NCBI GenBank assembly: GCA_002483745.1
Contig: DLIM01000009.1
Coordinates: 3,369-48,047, forward strand
DNA from: Caryophanales bacterium UBA7642
GTDB taxonomy: Bacteria > Bacillota_I > Bacilli_A > RFN20 > CAG-288
Direction of reading: 5' to 3'
Length of the DNA: 44,679 nucleotides
Part shown: one piece after another, positions 25,898 through 34,334 of the stretch
Position numbering within the stretch: position 1 is the stretch's first letter
How the letters are laid out: each line of letters opens with the position of its first letter
Notes under the pieces: model-generated
Database searches by the model: none
Told to the model about the DNA's origin: nothing
What the model saw: only the letters and a program-made list of their open reading frames with translations
Made by a program: the position numbers and the translations under genes

Positions 25898-26198
25898 TCT
25901 TGTTACCTACGACTTTCGGAAGCTTTACTTGATTGCCAAGCTTAGTGTTGCAATTGCTAAGTACTGCCTTAGTACTCAAGGGCTTAGCAGGCTTGTCTTC
26001 TCTTAAAAGCTTCTGATGCTCACTATAAGGGAAGGTCATCGGCTCGGATTCATCAACGCCTTTGATGCTCTTAAGGAAATCAATCTGAGTTAAAACAGTA
26101 TTGAATTCTTCAAAAATCAGGTCAGCCTGACCAGGATTGAGATTGAACATCATGTTAGTGGCGCATTTTTCTATGACTTCTTTTGTGACTTTAATCAT
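25878..26198 (-). CDS. gatC: Asp/Glu-tRNA amidotransferase subunit C
   Basis: 106 aa. GatC is the belt that wraps GatA and GatB. The N-terminal helix VTKEVIEKCATNMMFNLNPGQADLIFEEFNTVLTQ and the segment IDFLKSIKGVDESEPMTFPY match the family's MI-x-L-D and V-x-P-x2-P signature, and LREDKP corresponds to the usual LREDxV near the C-terminus. It extends 20-30 residues beyond the common length. First gene of the operon; it overlaps gatA by 20 nt and has TATAAT at 26220-26225 upstream. Confidence 0.92.
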   Translation of the reverse strand: MIKVTKEVIEKCATNMMFNLNPGQADLIFEEFNTVLTQIDFLKSIKGVDESEPMTFPYSEHQKLLREDKPAKPLSTKAVLSNCNTKLGNQVKLPKVVGNKNDEIDE

Positions 26199-26219
26199 TT
26201 TCTTGCCTCAAAACAACTA

Positions 26220-26225
26220 ATTATA
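26220..26225 (-). promoter_or_regulatory. gat operon -10 element
   Basis: TATAAT on the minus strand, 22 nt before the gatC start, which has GAGG upstream. The -35 region (around TTAAAT) is weak. It lies between the ligA stop and gatC. Confidence 0.5.
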
Positions 26226-26260
26226 TATCAACACCTGCACTAATTTAAGTATTTAAGCAT

Positions 26261-28282
26261 CTATTCAGCCTGTTTTTTCTCAGCTTCAAGAATGAGGGGC
26301 ATGATACTATCTTCGTCATACACCTGAATTCCAAGCTTAGTGGCTTTGGTATACTTGCTTCCTGGGTCAGTTCCAACAAGAACAAAATCGGTGGCTTTAG
26401 ATACCGAAGAAGAGGAAACTCCGCCTAATAATTCAAGACGTTTAGTCATTTCTTCCCGGGAAACTGATAAAGCACCGGTTAGAACAAATTTCTTGCCCTT
26501 GAAGTAGTTGTCCTTAGCTTCTTTGAGAGGATTAAGCAAGGCAAAGTTTAAGCCTGACTGTCTAAGTCTTTCAATGATTTCAAGATGCTCAGGAGCAGCA
26601 AAGTAGTTTCTAATCTTTTCAGCCGTAGTCTCTCCGACATCCTGGAGAGAGCTCAATTCCTCAACTGAAGAATTCATCAGCCGGTCGAGTGTCTGGAAAT
26701 GGTTAGCTAAGACAATAGCAGTCTTCTTGCCTACTAATGGTATCGCTAATCCGCAAATCAGCATATAAAGATCGTTGGATTTGGATTTCTCAATAGCAGC
26801 AAAGAGGGATTTGCAGGTCTTTTCACCGATGCCATCCATCATCATCAAGTCTTCCTGATGGTCTTTTAATGAGTAGAAGTCAGGTATTTCTTTTACTAGT
26901 CCTTCGTTAAATAATGATTCAACGAGTTTCTCTCCTAAGCCATCGATATCCATGCCTTGATCAGAGCAGAAGAAGATTAAGCCATTGATTTTTCTAGAAG
27001 GACAGGAATTATTGGTGCAGAAGGTCTGCCCTTGGATACGGGAAAGCTTTTCATGGCAGTAAGGGCAGGTGTCAGGGAAGACATAAGGAATAGAAGTGCT
27101 TGCTCTTCTTGAAAGAACAACACCTTGAACTTCCGGAATAACATCTCCGGCCTTATGAAGTGAGACATAATCACCGATTCTAATATCTTTGTCCTTAATG
27201 AAGTCTTCGTTGTTTAAAGTAGCCCTTGAAATCAAAGATCCGGCGACTCTCACCGGTTCAAGTACGGCCGTTGGAGCAACTCTACCAGTTCTGCCTACCG
27301 ATATTTGAATATCAGTAACTTTCGTTATCTGTTCTTCCGGCGGGAACTTATAGGCAATTTCCCACTTAGGGGTCTTCATGGTATAGCCAATCTTTTCATA
27401 TAAGGTCATATCGTTGACCTTGATGACTAAGCCATCGATATCATAATCAAGAGATGGACGCTTTTCGTGGTATTCATGCATATACTTGATAACTTCTTCA
27501 ATGCCATAGACTAGCCTTCTTTCCGGATTAGTCCTGAAGCCTAAGGAATGAATATAGTTCAAGGCTTCGCTATGCTTAGTAAAGCCTAAAGCTAAAGCAT
27601 CGGGAACATAGTACCACCAGGCTTCTAGATGCCTTTTAGCGGTAATCTTAGAATCTAACTGCCTTAAAGAGCCAGCTGCGGCATTTCTGGCATTGGCAAA
27701 TAAAGGCTCCCCAGTTTTGGTGCGTTCTTCGTTAAGCTCTTTTAAAGAAGCTTTGGGCATATAGACTTCGCCTCTGACTTCTAAGTCTCTTTGATCGCTG
27801 ATGTGAAGAGGGATTGAAGGGATAGTTAAGACATTATTGGTAACATCCTCACCAACTGAGCCATCACCTCTAGTTGAGGCAATATCTAAGTCACCGTTAT
27901 GATAAAGAATCGAGCAAGCCAAGCCATCAATCTTGACTTCACACATATACTCAACTTTTTCTAGTCCAGTCGCCTTTCTTATCGTACTATCGAAATCATA
28001 AAGCTCATCTTCGTTGAAAACATCTGCGATAGATAGCATATATTTTTTATGAATAACTTTCGGGAAGGAAGAGATTACTCCTCCGCCAACACGGCTAGTA
28101 GGAGATAGTTTATCTTTTAAATCTGGTCTTTTCTTCTCAAGTAGCTGGAGTTCTTCCATCAACTGATCATATTCAAAATCACTGACAGTCGGATTATCTT
28201 CGACATAATACTGATGAGAGTACTTGTTAAGTAAGTCAGTAAGCTCCTTAACACGTGCTTTTTCTTGATCTACCGATTCCAT
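26261..28282 (-). CDS. ligA: NAD-dependent DNA ligase LigA
   Basis: 673 aa, full length. In order: domain Ia (YYVEDNPTVSDFEYDQL), the adenylation domain with catalytic Lys117 in CEVKIDGLAC, TRGDGSVGEDVT, the OB fold (VSLHKAGDVIP), the four-cysteine zinc finger CPYCHEKL...CTNNSCP, helix-hairpin-helix repeats (MDGIGEKTCKSL, LQDVGETTAEKI) and a C-terminal BRCT domain (FKGKKFVLTGALS). It seals Okazaki fragments and repair nicks. Its ATG overlaps the pcrA stop by one base (TAATG), the usual pcrA-ligA operon of Bacillota. Confidence 0.98.
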   Translation of the reverse strand: MESVDQEKARVKELTDLLNKYSHQYYVEDNPTVSDFEYDQLMEELQLLEKKRPDLKDKLSPTSRVGGGVISSFPKVIHKKYMLSIADVFNEDELYDFDSTIRKATGLEKVEYMCEVKIDGLACSILYHNGDLDIASTRGDGSVGEDVTNNVLTIPSIPLHISDQRDLEVRGEVYMPKASLKELNEERTKTGEPLFANARNAAAGSLRQLDSKITAKRHLEAWWYYVPDALALGFTKHSEALNYIHSLGFRTNPERRLVYGIEEVIKYMHEYHEKRPSLDYDIDGLVIKVNDMTLYEKIGYTMKTPKWEIAYKFPPEEQITKVTDIQISVGRTGRVAPTAVLEPVRVAGSLISRATLNNEDFIKDKDIRIGDYVSLHKAGDVIPEVQGVVLSRRASTSIPYVFPDTCPYCHEKLSRIQGQTFCTNNSCPSRKINGLIFFCSDQGMDIDGLGEKLVESLFNEGLVKEIPDFYSLKDHQEDLMMMDGIGEKTCKSLFAAIEKSKSNDLYMLICGLAIPLVGKKTAIVLANHFQTLDRLMNSSVEELSSLQDVGETTAEKIRNYFAAPEHLEIIERLRQSGLNFALLNPLKEAKDNYFKGKKFVLTGALSVSREEMTKRLELLGGVSSSSVSKATDFVLVGTDPGSKYTKATKLGIQVYDEDSIMPLILEAEKKQAE

Positions 28283-30606
28283 TATTTCTCATCCTCCCGC
28301 ATTTTTCTAAAGGCTTTAAAGCCTACCATCAGCTTCTTAGTTCCATAGGGTTCAGGGAAAGCAACAACAATCTTATTGCCATCAACTTCTTTGACTACAC
28401 CTACACCAAAGGAAGTATGGATGACTTTATCGCCGATAACATAGGTATCAGTAGTGGTTTTCTTATTAGCTACACCGGCCTGCATCAAAGATTGGAAACT
28501 TGCGGAAGCGTTATTGAAAATACTGTGGCTAGCTCGATGATTTCCAAGGTGAGCATCATAGTTGTTAGCTTCGTTGTTATTAGTACTCTTGGTACTAAGA
28601 ATATTGAGTTCTTTCAAGAACATAGAGGGTTGATAGTTCTCGCCATTTCTGAAATTAGTCCCGCCAAAAGAGCTTAAGAAGAGTTTCTTTTTGGCTCTGG
28701 TCATACAGACATAAAGGAGACGTCTTTCTTCCTCAATTGCCCCTCTAGTATAGGCCATCATGGCATGAGTGGTCGGAAAGACCATCTGATTAAGTCCAGT
28801 GACAAAGACAAAGGGGAATTCTAGTCCCTTAGATACATGTCCGGTCATTAAAGAGACACGATCAGTCTCAGTCATGGTATCTTGGTCAGACTGAAGAGCA
28901 ACATCCATCAAATAGTCTTCCAAAGTAGCCGGTTTAGATTCACCATTTTCGTCAAAGACATCAGTTTCTAAGAACTGAGTTAGAGAACGAATGAATTCTT
29001 GGACGTTATCGACTTTGGAAGTAGAACTAGAAGCAGTATAAGAGAGTTTCTCTTCGGCTTTTTTGTCTTCGCTTGAAACATAGGAATTGAAGCCTGTAGC
29101 TTCAAAGTAATTCCTCATTCCAGTAATAAGATCATCATTGTCCTTATGTCCAAGATAGACTTTCTCAAATTCATCATAAGCCCGATAGAAATTATCTAAA
29201 GCAGCTATTGTCCCTCTAGTGAGTTTTAGCTTATCGCGGTGGTTTCTAAAGATATTGAAAAGATTAGCTTCTTCTTCAGGCAAAAGATCCTTGATTGATT
29301 TAGCACTTTCTAAAGTGACATCACCAATTCCTTTAGAAGGTGACTTCAGAATTCTCATAAATGAAATATCATCCGTATTGATGATTAGCCTTAAATAAGA
29401 AAGAGCATCCTTGATTTCAGCTCTTTCAAAGAACTTTAACCCACCGTAGATTTCATATGGTACTCTAAAGTTTGTCAGCTGTTTTTCAATGCTGTTAGAA
29501 AGGTAGTTGGAACGATAGATGACAGCAAAGTCAGAATATTTGGCTTTTTGGGCTGAGACCATTTTAGCTATAGTGTTTGCAATATAGTAGGCTTCGTTGT
29601 CGTTATCGGCAGCCTTAAAGTAACTGACTGGATCACCAACTTCATTGCTGGCAGCATGGAGATTCTTCTCCATACGGTCCTGATTGTGTTTGATTAAAGA
29701 GTTTGAAGCATCAAGAATCGACTGAGTGGAACGATAGTTATCATCAAGGACAACGGTATCTAAAGAAGGGAAATCCTTTTGCAAGGAATCTTTAATAATG
29801 CCATTCTTAGCTCCACGCCAAGTATAAATAGTCTGATCTGGATCACCTACGACTGTTAACATAGCTTTAGGATTCAAGAGAAGCTTGATCAAATCATATT
29901 GAATGTCGTTAGTATCCTGAAATTCATCAACTAAAATAATATCGTATTTGTTTCTCCAGTTATCTCTGATAGTAGGAAAGCTTCTTAAGATCTTGACCGT
30001 CAGCATAAGAAGATCATCAAAATCTAAAAGATTAGATCTTTGCTTATAACTTTCATATTTGCCATAGACATATTCAAGATCCTGAAAATTATAGATTTCA
30101 CCAACGGGAATCATCTGAGGAGTCACATCGCCTAAAAAATATCCTTTAGTCTTCAAATCAGCAATTTTGTTAGTGACAGCCTTAGTAAAATCTTTGCTAG
30201 ATCCTTTAGTCATAGTCTTAAAGATATCTTTATAGATAGCATTAGTATCTTCATCATCGGCAATCATAAAGTCTTTGTTATAAGAAGAATTCAAGGAAGC
30301 TATTTCTTTTCTTAAAAAGCGGTAGCAGAAGCCATGAAAAGTAAGAACTAAAGGTTTGCCATCTGTTTTAAACCCATCAGTTATTAAAAGATCATCGACC
30401 CTGGTACGCATTTCTTTAGCGGCTTTATTAGTAAAAGTAATTGCTAACATCCTTCTAGGAAGCATACCTTCAGTAATCAAGTAAGCAATCCTATAAGTCA
30501 GGGTTCTAGTTTTGCCAGTGCCAGCTCCAGCAATAATACGTAAGTATTGGCTTTTAGTTGAACTAGCTTCGTATTGTTTCTCATTGAGCTCTTTTTTGAT
30601 ATCCAT
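28282..30606 (-). CDS. pcrA: ATP-dependent DNA helicase PcrA (UvrD family)
   Basis: 774 aa superfamily 1A helicase. Walker A is GAGTGKTRTL (residues 27-36); further motifs are ITFTNKAAKEM (Ia), LDFDDLL, VDEFQDTNDIQY (II, DEFQ), VVGDPDQTIYTWRGA (III), VLDDNYRST (IV), VSLMTGHVSKGLEFPFVF (V) and EEERRLLYVCMTRAK (VI). The C-terminal tail has the tudor-like KVIHTSFGVGVV that binds RNA polymerase in PcrA. LTGHVSKG (Gly-His-Val) differs from the more common MT-H-A-KGLE. It precedes ligA. Confidence 0.97.
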   Translation of the reverse strand: MDIKKELNEKQYEASSTKSQYLRIIAGAGTGKTRTLTYRIAYLITEGMLPRRMLAITFTNKAAKEMRTRVDDLLITDGFKTDGKPLVLTFHGFCYRFLRKEIASLNSSYNKDFMIADDEDTNAIYKDIFKTMTKGSSKDFTKAVTNKIADLKTKGYFLGDVTPQMIPVGEIYNFQDLEYVYGKYESYKQRSNLLDFDDLLMLTVKILRSFPTIRDNWRNKYDIILVDEFQDTNDIQYDLIKLLLNPKAMLTVVGDPDQTIYTWRGAKNGIIKDSLQKDFPSLDTVVLDDNYRSTQSILDASNSLIKHNQDRMEKNLHAASNEVGDPVSYFKAADNDNEAYYIANTIAKMVSAQKAKYSDFAVIYRSNYLSNSIEKQLTNFRVPYEIYGGLKFFERAEIKDALSYLRLIINTDDISFMRILKSPSKGIGDVTLESAKSIKDLLPEEEANLFNIFRNHRDKLKLTRGTIAALDNFYRAYDEFEKVYLGHKDNDDLITGMRNYFEATGFNSYVSSEDKKAEEKLSYTASSSTSKVDNVQEFIRSLTQFLETDVFDENGESKPATLEDYLMDVALQSDQDTMTETDRVSLMTGHVSKGLEFPFVFVTGLNQMVFPTTHAMMAYTRGAIEEERRLLYVCMTRAKKKLFLSSFGGTNFRNGENYQPSMFLKELNILSTKSTNNNEANNYDAHLGNHRASHSIFNNASASFQSLMQAGVANKKTTTDTYVIGDKVIHTSFGVGVVKEVDGNKIVVAFPEPYGTKKLMVGFKAFRKMREDEK

Positions 30607-31018
30607 GATTAATTTTTCTTTCTATAAAATTATACCAAAAACAGCCATTTCTTTCATCAAAAAGCCGACTATTTCTTTGCCTTCTTAACAACACCTATGA
30701 TTTTCTTAAATTGCTATCCGGATTAGGGTAATAAAATAGCATAAAAATTAAAAACAACTAAAGAAAAAGACAGCAATTGAATGACAAAAGAAAAACAAAT
30801 ATCTAACTTCTTTTATAACAAAAAAGGCCATTCAAAATAATCTTTTTAATCTTTAGCAAAAAGGAAGTAATATTAGTCAAAATGTATTCAAACGGCAAAA
30901 AATTAAGCCACGTTTTGACCTCTTAAATGGGTCTAAAAAAGGTAAAACTTTTGAAAAAATTCGTATCAAATTCGTATCAGCCACAAAAAAAGCCCCATTT
31001 CTAGGGCATTTTTAGCTA
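30607..31018. other. AT-rich intergenic stretch between pcrA and tRNA-Gln
   Basis: No convincing gene in 410 nt. On the pcrA side there is an extended -10 TGGTATAAT (minus strand, 30629-30637) that should serve pcrA. Near the tRNA end, TTCGTATCA occurs twice with an 11-nt period (30960-30968 and 30971-30979), just beyond the tRNA terminator. The rest is A-rich with no stable structure that I can see. Confidence 0.5.
30984..31012 (-). terminator. tRNA-Gln terminator
   Basis: On the minus strand GCCC (31004-31007) pairs with GGGC (30992-30995) across an 8-nt loop, followed by TTTTTTTG. The stem is short but the T run is long; it lies 8 nt after the tRNA 3' end. Confidence 0.6.
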
Positions 31019-31019
31019 A

Positions 31020-31094
31020 TGGCTGGGATACCTGGATTCGAACCAGGGCATGACAGTTTCAGAGACTGTTGTCTTACCGCTTGACTATATCCCA
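31020..31094 (-). tRNA. tRNA-Gln (anticodon CTG)
   Basis: 75 nt including encoded CCA. Acceptor TGGGATA/TATCCCA gives a U1-A72 first pair and G73, features of bacterial tRNA-Gln aminoacylated through GatCAB. The D arm is GTC...GAC, the anticodon stem ACAGT/ACTGT encloses loop CTCTGAA with anticodon CTG at 31060-31062, and the T arm is CCTGG-TTCGAAT-CCAGG. Own promoter and terminator. Confidence 0.96.
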
Positions 31095-31107
31095 ATGGCA
31101 ATGAAAA

Positions 31108-31136
31108 AGTATAAATAAGTTTAGACCTTTTGTCAA
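31108..31136 (-). promoter_or_regulatory. tRNA-Gln promoter
   Basis: Consensus TTGACA (31131-31136), 17-nt spacer, TATACT (31108-31113) on the minus strand, just behind the rlmH stop. It is the closest match to the sigma-A consensus in the window. Confidence 0.85.
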
Positions 31137-31145
31137 CACTTAAAA

Positions 31146-31622
31146 CTATTTATTGTAGGTTTCTCCGCTATTAATTTTCAAAGACCTATAGACTTGTTCA
31201 AGGGTTAATAGCATGGCTAGGTAATGCGTAAAAGTCATTTTGCTTAAAGAAAAAGAATAATCCGCTCTTTTCCTCAGCAAATCTGACAAACCATATGAGG
31301 ATCCTAAAAGGAATATTAAATTCCCGCTCCTTTCAGATAGTTTCTTTATCTCACTAGCTAATTCTTCGCTAGTGGGTAAAGAAGCATGAACATCAAGAAG
31401 AATCAAAACATCGCTGTTCTTGACTTGATTCAACGCTCTTAGAGCTTCTTTGTCTAAAGCTTTCTGAATTTCGATGGGGCTTGGCTTAGAGCTTAAAGGT
31501 TCTTCAGTTAAATTAACTAAAGAGACCTTAGCGAATTTTGAAATACGTTTAAGGTATTCGTTGTATCCAGACACTAAGAAGCTTTCCCGGCATTTTCCAG
31601 GAAGCATAAACCTGATAGTCAT
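31146..31622 (-). CDS. rlmH: 23S rRNA pseudouridine1915 N3-methyltransferase RlmH (divergent)
   Basis: 158 aa SPOUT methyltransferase. Position after walJ, length and the order of elements identify it: LPGK near residue 8, YLKRISKF, LDVHASLPTSEELA, FLLGSSYGLS and LSLS-like FSLSKMTFTH followed by LEQVYRSLKI and the terminal YNK. Several normally conserved positions differ: the IGG of the SAM-binding knot is LGSS here (residues 106-109), the Arg of the HQ-x-x-R region is Met137, and the C-terminal YHK/YHR is YNK. Its ATG overlaps the walJ stop (TAATG). Reduced or altered activity is possible. Confidence 0.92.
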   Translation of the reverse strand: MTIRFMLPGKCRESFLVSGYNEYLKRISKFAKVSLVNLTEEPLSSKPSPIEIQKALDKEALRALNQVKNSDVLILLDVHASLPTSEELASEIKKLSERSGNLIFLLGSSYGLSDLLRKRADYSFSLSKMTFTHYLAMLLTLEQVYRSLKINSGETYNK

Positions 31623-32380
31623 TACTGACCGCCTTTAGTTTCTTTAACATCTGAAGCAATCTTTAAGATGGCATCCGGAAGATAACCTAACTGAGTCTGC
31701 ATAACCGATTCATAGGTATCTTTAGCAACCTCAGGAGTATTACATTCATCTGATAAATGAGCTAAAACAACTTCTTTAGTGTTCTTGCCAATCAGATTAG
31801 ATAAATAATAGGCGCAATCAGTATTGGATAAATGCCCTTTATCGGAAATGATTCTCCTAATCAGATAATCAGGTCTTTTTGACTCATAAAGCATCTTAGG
31901 ATCATGGTTAGATTCAAAAATATAATAATTCCGATTAGAAAAGTAAGGGAAATCTTTTTCTGGAACAAAGCCAGTATCAGTCACATAGACTAAGGACTCT
32001 TCGCCATCCGATACTAAAAATCCCATAGTGTTTTTGCAGTCATGGCTTAAGGGAAGAGAAGTAATTGTAAAAGGTCCGACCGTTTTTTCAATGAAAGGTA
32101 AAAGCAAGTGATCCTTTAAAACCGTGTGCTCACATTTGGGTATAGCCTGACTAGAGCAATAGACCTTTTCAATCGGAGCATTAAAACAATCAGAGGCATG
32201 ATCGGAATGAGTATGGGTGATAAAAAACGCCTCTAAATCGTCAAAAGAAAGCCCATAGCCTTTTAAGGCCTGCTCTACTCTCCTCTTTGATATTCCAAAG
32301 TCAATAAGAATAGCTCTACCATTTGAGTAGATGATAGTAGCATTTCCTTTTGACCCTGAAGAAATGACATCAAATTGCAT
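31622..32380 (-). CDS. walJ: Metallo-beta-lactamase-fold hydrolase WalJ (YycJ)
   Basis: 252 aa. The metal motif THTHSDHASD (His56, His58, Asp60, His61) lies in the first quarter, with the later metal His residues in LPLSHDCKN and LAHLSDE. It opens with FDVISSGSKGNATII, typical of YycJ/WalJ. WalJ proteins are 5'-nuclease-like phosphodiesterases linked to replication and cell-wall regulation in Bacillota. Here it is not next to walKR but keeps its place between dnaB and rlmH, with TAATG overlaps at both ends. Confidence 0.95.
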   Translation of the reverse strand: MQFDVISSGSKGNATIIYSNGRAILIDFGISKRRVEQALKGYGLSFDDLEAFFITHTHSDHASDCFNAPIEKVYCSSQAIPKCEHTVLKDHLLLPFIEKTVGPFTITSLPLSHDCKNTMGFLVSDGEESLVYVTDTGFVPEKDFPYFSNRNYYIFESNHDPKMLYESKRPDYLIRRIISDKGHLSNTDCAYYLSNLIGKNTKEVVLAHLSDECNTPEVAKDTYESVMQTQLGYLPDAILKIASDVKETKGGQ

Positions 32381-33855
32381 TAGAAAGGTTTTCCTTCGTC
32401 ATCACCGTGCTGCTTATCAATGACGTTGAATGAGCAGTGGACACGGTCAAAGGCAAACTGTATTTCCCCAACAGGACCATTACGGTTCTTCTTCATGATG
32501 ACATTTACAGTGGAAATTGGATTGTCATCACCCTGCTCAGGAGCAGGAGCTTGTCCTTCTTCTTCGCCTTGCTTTTTATAGTAGTCGGCTCGATAAAGCA
32601 TGAAAATCATATCAGCATCCTGCTCAATAGCGCCTGAGTCTCTTAAATCAGAAAGCTGCGGGGTATGATCAGGACGGTTTTCGGACTGACGTGATAGCTG
32701 ACTTAAAGCCACTATCGGAACATCCAAAGTTCTAGCTAATTGTTTAATCTGACGGGAAATATCGGCAACTTCCTGCTGACGGTTATTGGCACTGGATTTA
32801 GAAGGAGAGGTGATCAAGCCTAAGTAATCGATGGCAATCAGGCCGACATTCTTAATACTGTTCTTCAGCTTCTTGCATTTAGCAGAAATATCAATCATCT
32901 TGGAACCAGAAGAATCATCAATATAGAAAGGGAGAGCACCTAATTCATTAAGTCCTCTTTGTAGATTATTGACTCGAGCCGCCTCTTCAGAGTTTGAGGT
33001 ATTAACTAAAATTCTTTCTCTTTTAGAGCCATGCTGGAAAGACATTGAGTTGATTTCATCATGACTTAACCCAGAGGTCATTTCAAGCAAACGCATGCCA
33101 ATAGAGACAGCCGACATTTCTAGTGAGAAGAAGATAACAGGAGTTCCTCTTTTAGCCACCTGATAAAGTAAGTTAAGACCAAAGGAAGTCTTGCCGACAC
33201 TCGGTCTTGCACCAACAATAATCATGTCGCCTTTATGCCAGCCTTTAGTTAGATAATCAAGGGGTTCATAACCAGTTGGGCAACCCGTGACACCATTGGC
33301 TTTCTTGCCTTCTTTAATGAAGTCATCAGTCTGCTTGACCAAACGTGATACCACTTCTTCTGAAATATCATCCATTCTTCTGGCATCGGAAATGCGGCGT
33401 TTCTGAGTAATCTTTAAAATACTTGTTTCTGAGTTACCGATGAATTCATCGATATCATTAATAGGCTTAGTCTTAGCATCATTTTCAATGACGGTTATCT
33501 GATTCAGGAATTTATTGAGAAGCGACTTATCAAGAATACTAGATATTAAGTTCTGGACCGGAGCTGAAACATAGGCAGATTCAAGAATATGGCTCAAATA
33601 ATCAAGTCCACCAACCTTATCCAGTAGCTTGAGATTCTGTAACTCCGTAGTCAAAGTAGAAACAGTCGGAGAAATGCCCTTTTCATTCATGCTAAGCATG
33701 GTCTGATAAATAAGGCGGTTTCTAATATCAATAAAATCATCCGGATTCAGCTGAGGAGAGACATCCAAAAAGGTGTTTCCGGTTTCATCGGAAAGAATAT
33801 CGTAAATAATAGAAATCTCGTCTATATTCTCGGCTGATTTTTCGCTCTCATCCAT
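32380..33855 (-). CDS. dnaB: Replicative DNA helicase DnaB (DnaC of Bacillus)
   Basis: 491 aa hexameric helicase. The N-terminal helical domain holds RNRLIYQTMLSMNEKGI and KVGGLDYLSHILESA; the linker is followed by the RecA-like domain with Walker A GARPSVGKT (residues 215-223), VIFFSLEMSAVSIGMRLLEM, IAIDYLGLI (Walker B), RQQEVADISRQIKQLARTLDVPIVALSQLSR and LRDSGAIEQDADMIFMLYR. No strong ribosome site precedes the ATG, which lies 6 nt after the rplI stop, so coupling to rplI translation is likely. Order gdpP-rplI-dnaB is conserved in Bacillota. Confidence 0.97.
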   Translation of the reverse strand: MDESEKSAENIDEISIIYDILSDETGNTFLDVSPQLNPDDFIDIRNRLIYQTMLSMNEKGISPTVSTLTTELQNLKLLDKVGGLDYLSHILESAYVSAPVQNLISSILDKSLLNKFLNQITVIENDAKTKPINDIDEFIGNSETSILKITQKRRISDARRMDDISEEVVSRLVKQTDDFIKEGKKANGVTGCPTGYEPLDYLTKGWHKGDMIIVGARPSVGKTSFGLNLLYQVAKRGTPVIFFSLEMSAVSIGMRLLEMTSGLSHDEINSMSFQHGSKRERILVNTSNSEEAARVNNLQRGLNELGALPFYIDDSSGSKMIDISAKCKKLKNSIKNVGLIAIDYLGLITSPSKSSANNRQQEVADISRQIKQLARTLDVPIVALSQLSRQSENRPDHTPQLSDLRDSGAIEQDADMIFMLYRADYYKKQGEEEGQAPAPEQGDDNPISTVNVIMKKNRNGPVGEIQFAFDRVHCSFNVIDKQHGDDEGKPF

Positions 33856-33861
33856 AAGATT

Positions 33862-34320
33862 CTATTTCTTTTCACGTAGAGAAACATGAACGTTGATCTG
33901 ACCGATTACACCTTTAAATAGATCAACCTTCAAAGAAGTCTTTCCAAAGCCGTTAACAATGACATTCCTATCAATCAGCTGTTTCTTATCAACAATGATG
34001 TCATACTTTTTCTTCAGAGCTTCACTGATTTCCTTAAAGGAAACCGTGCCGACCATCTCACCTCTTCTGCCAGCTGGAGCTAGAAACTCTAAGGTAATGC
34101 CTTCAAGCCTCTTGCTGATTTCATTAGCTTCAGCCATCTTTTTCTCTTCTTCCTCTTTCTCGAGAGCTAATTCCCTCTGATATTCTTTTTGAGCCTGAGG
34201 AGTATAAAGAACGCCGAAACCGTTAGGGATGATATAGTTAGCGCCATAGCCATCAGAAACATCAACAATATCGCCTTTCTTTCCTACTTTACGTAAATCC
34301 TTACTCATTAATACTTTCAT
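33862..34320 (-). CDS. rplI: Large ribosomal subunit protein bL9
   Basis: 152 aa, standard length. The N-terminal rRNA-binding domain MKVLMSKDLRKVGKKGDIVDVSDGYGANYIIPNGFG is clear, followed by the long charged connecting helix (QKEYQRELALEKEEEEKKMAEA) and the C-terminal domain with KKYDIIVDKKQLI. The start follows AAAGGAGG, the strongest ribosome site of this cluster, and lies 14 nt after gdpP. Confidence 0.98.
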   Translation of the reverse strand: MKVLMSKDLRKVGKKGDIVDVSDGYGANYIIPNGFGVLYTPQAQKEYQRELALEKEEEEKKMAEANEISKRLEGITLEFLAPAGRRGEMVGTVSFKEISEALKKKYDIIVDKKQLIDRNVIVNGFGKTSLKVDLFKGVIGQINVHVSLREKK

Positions 34321-34334
34321 TCTATAAACCTCCT

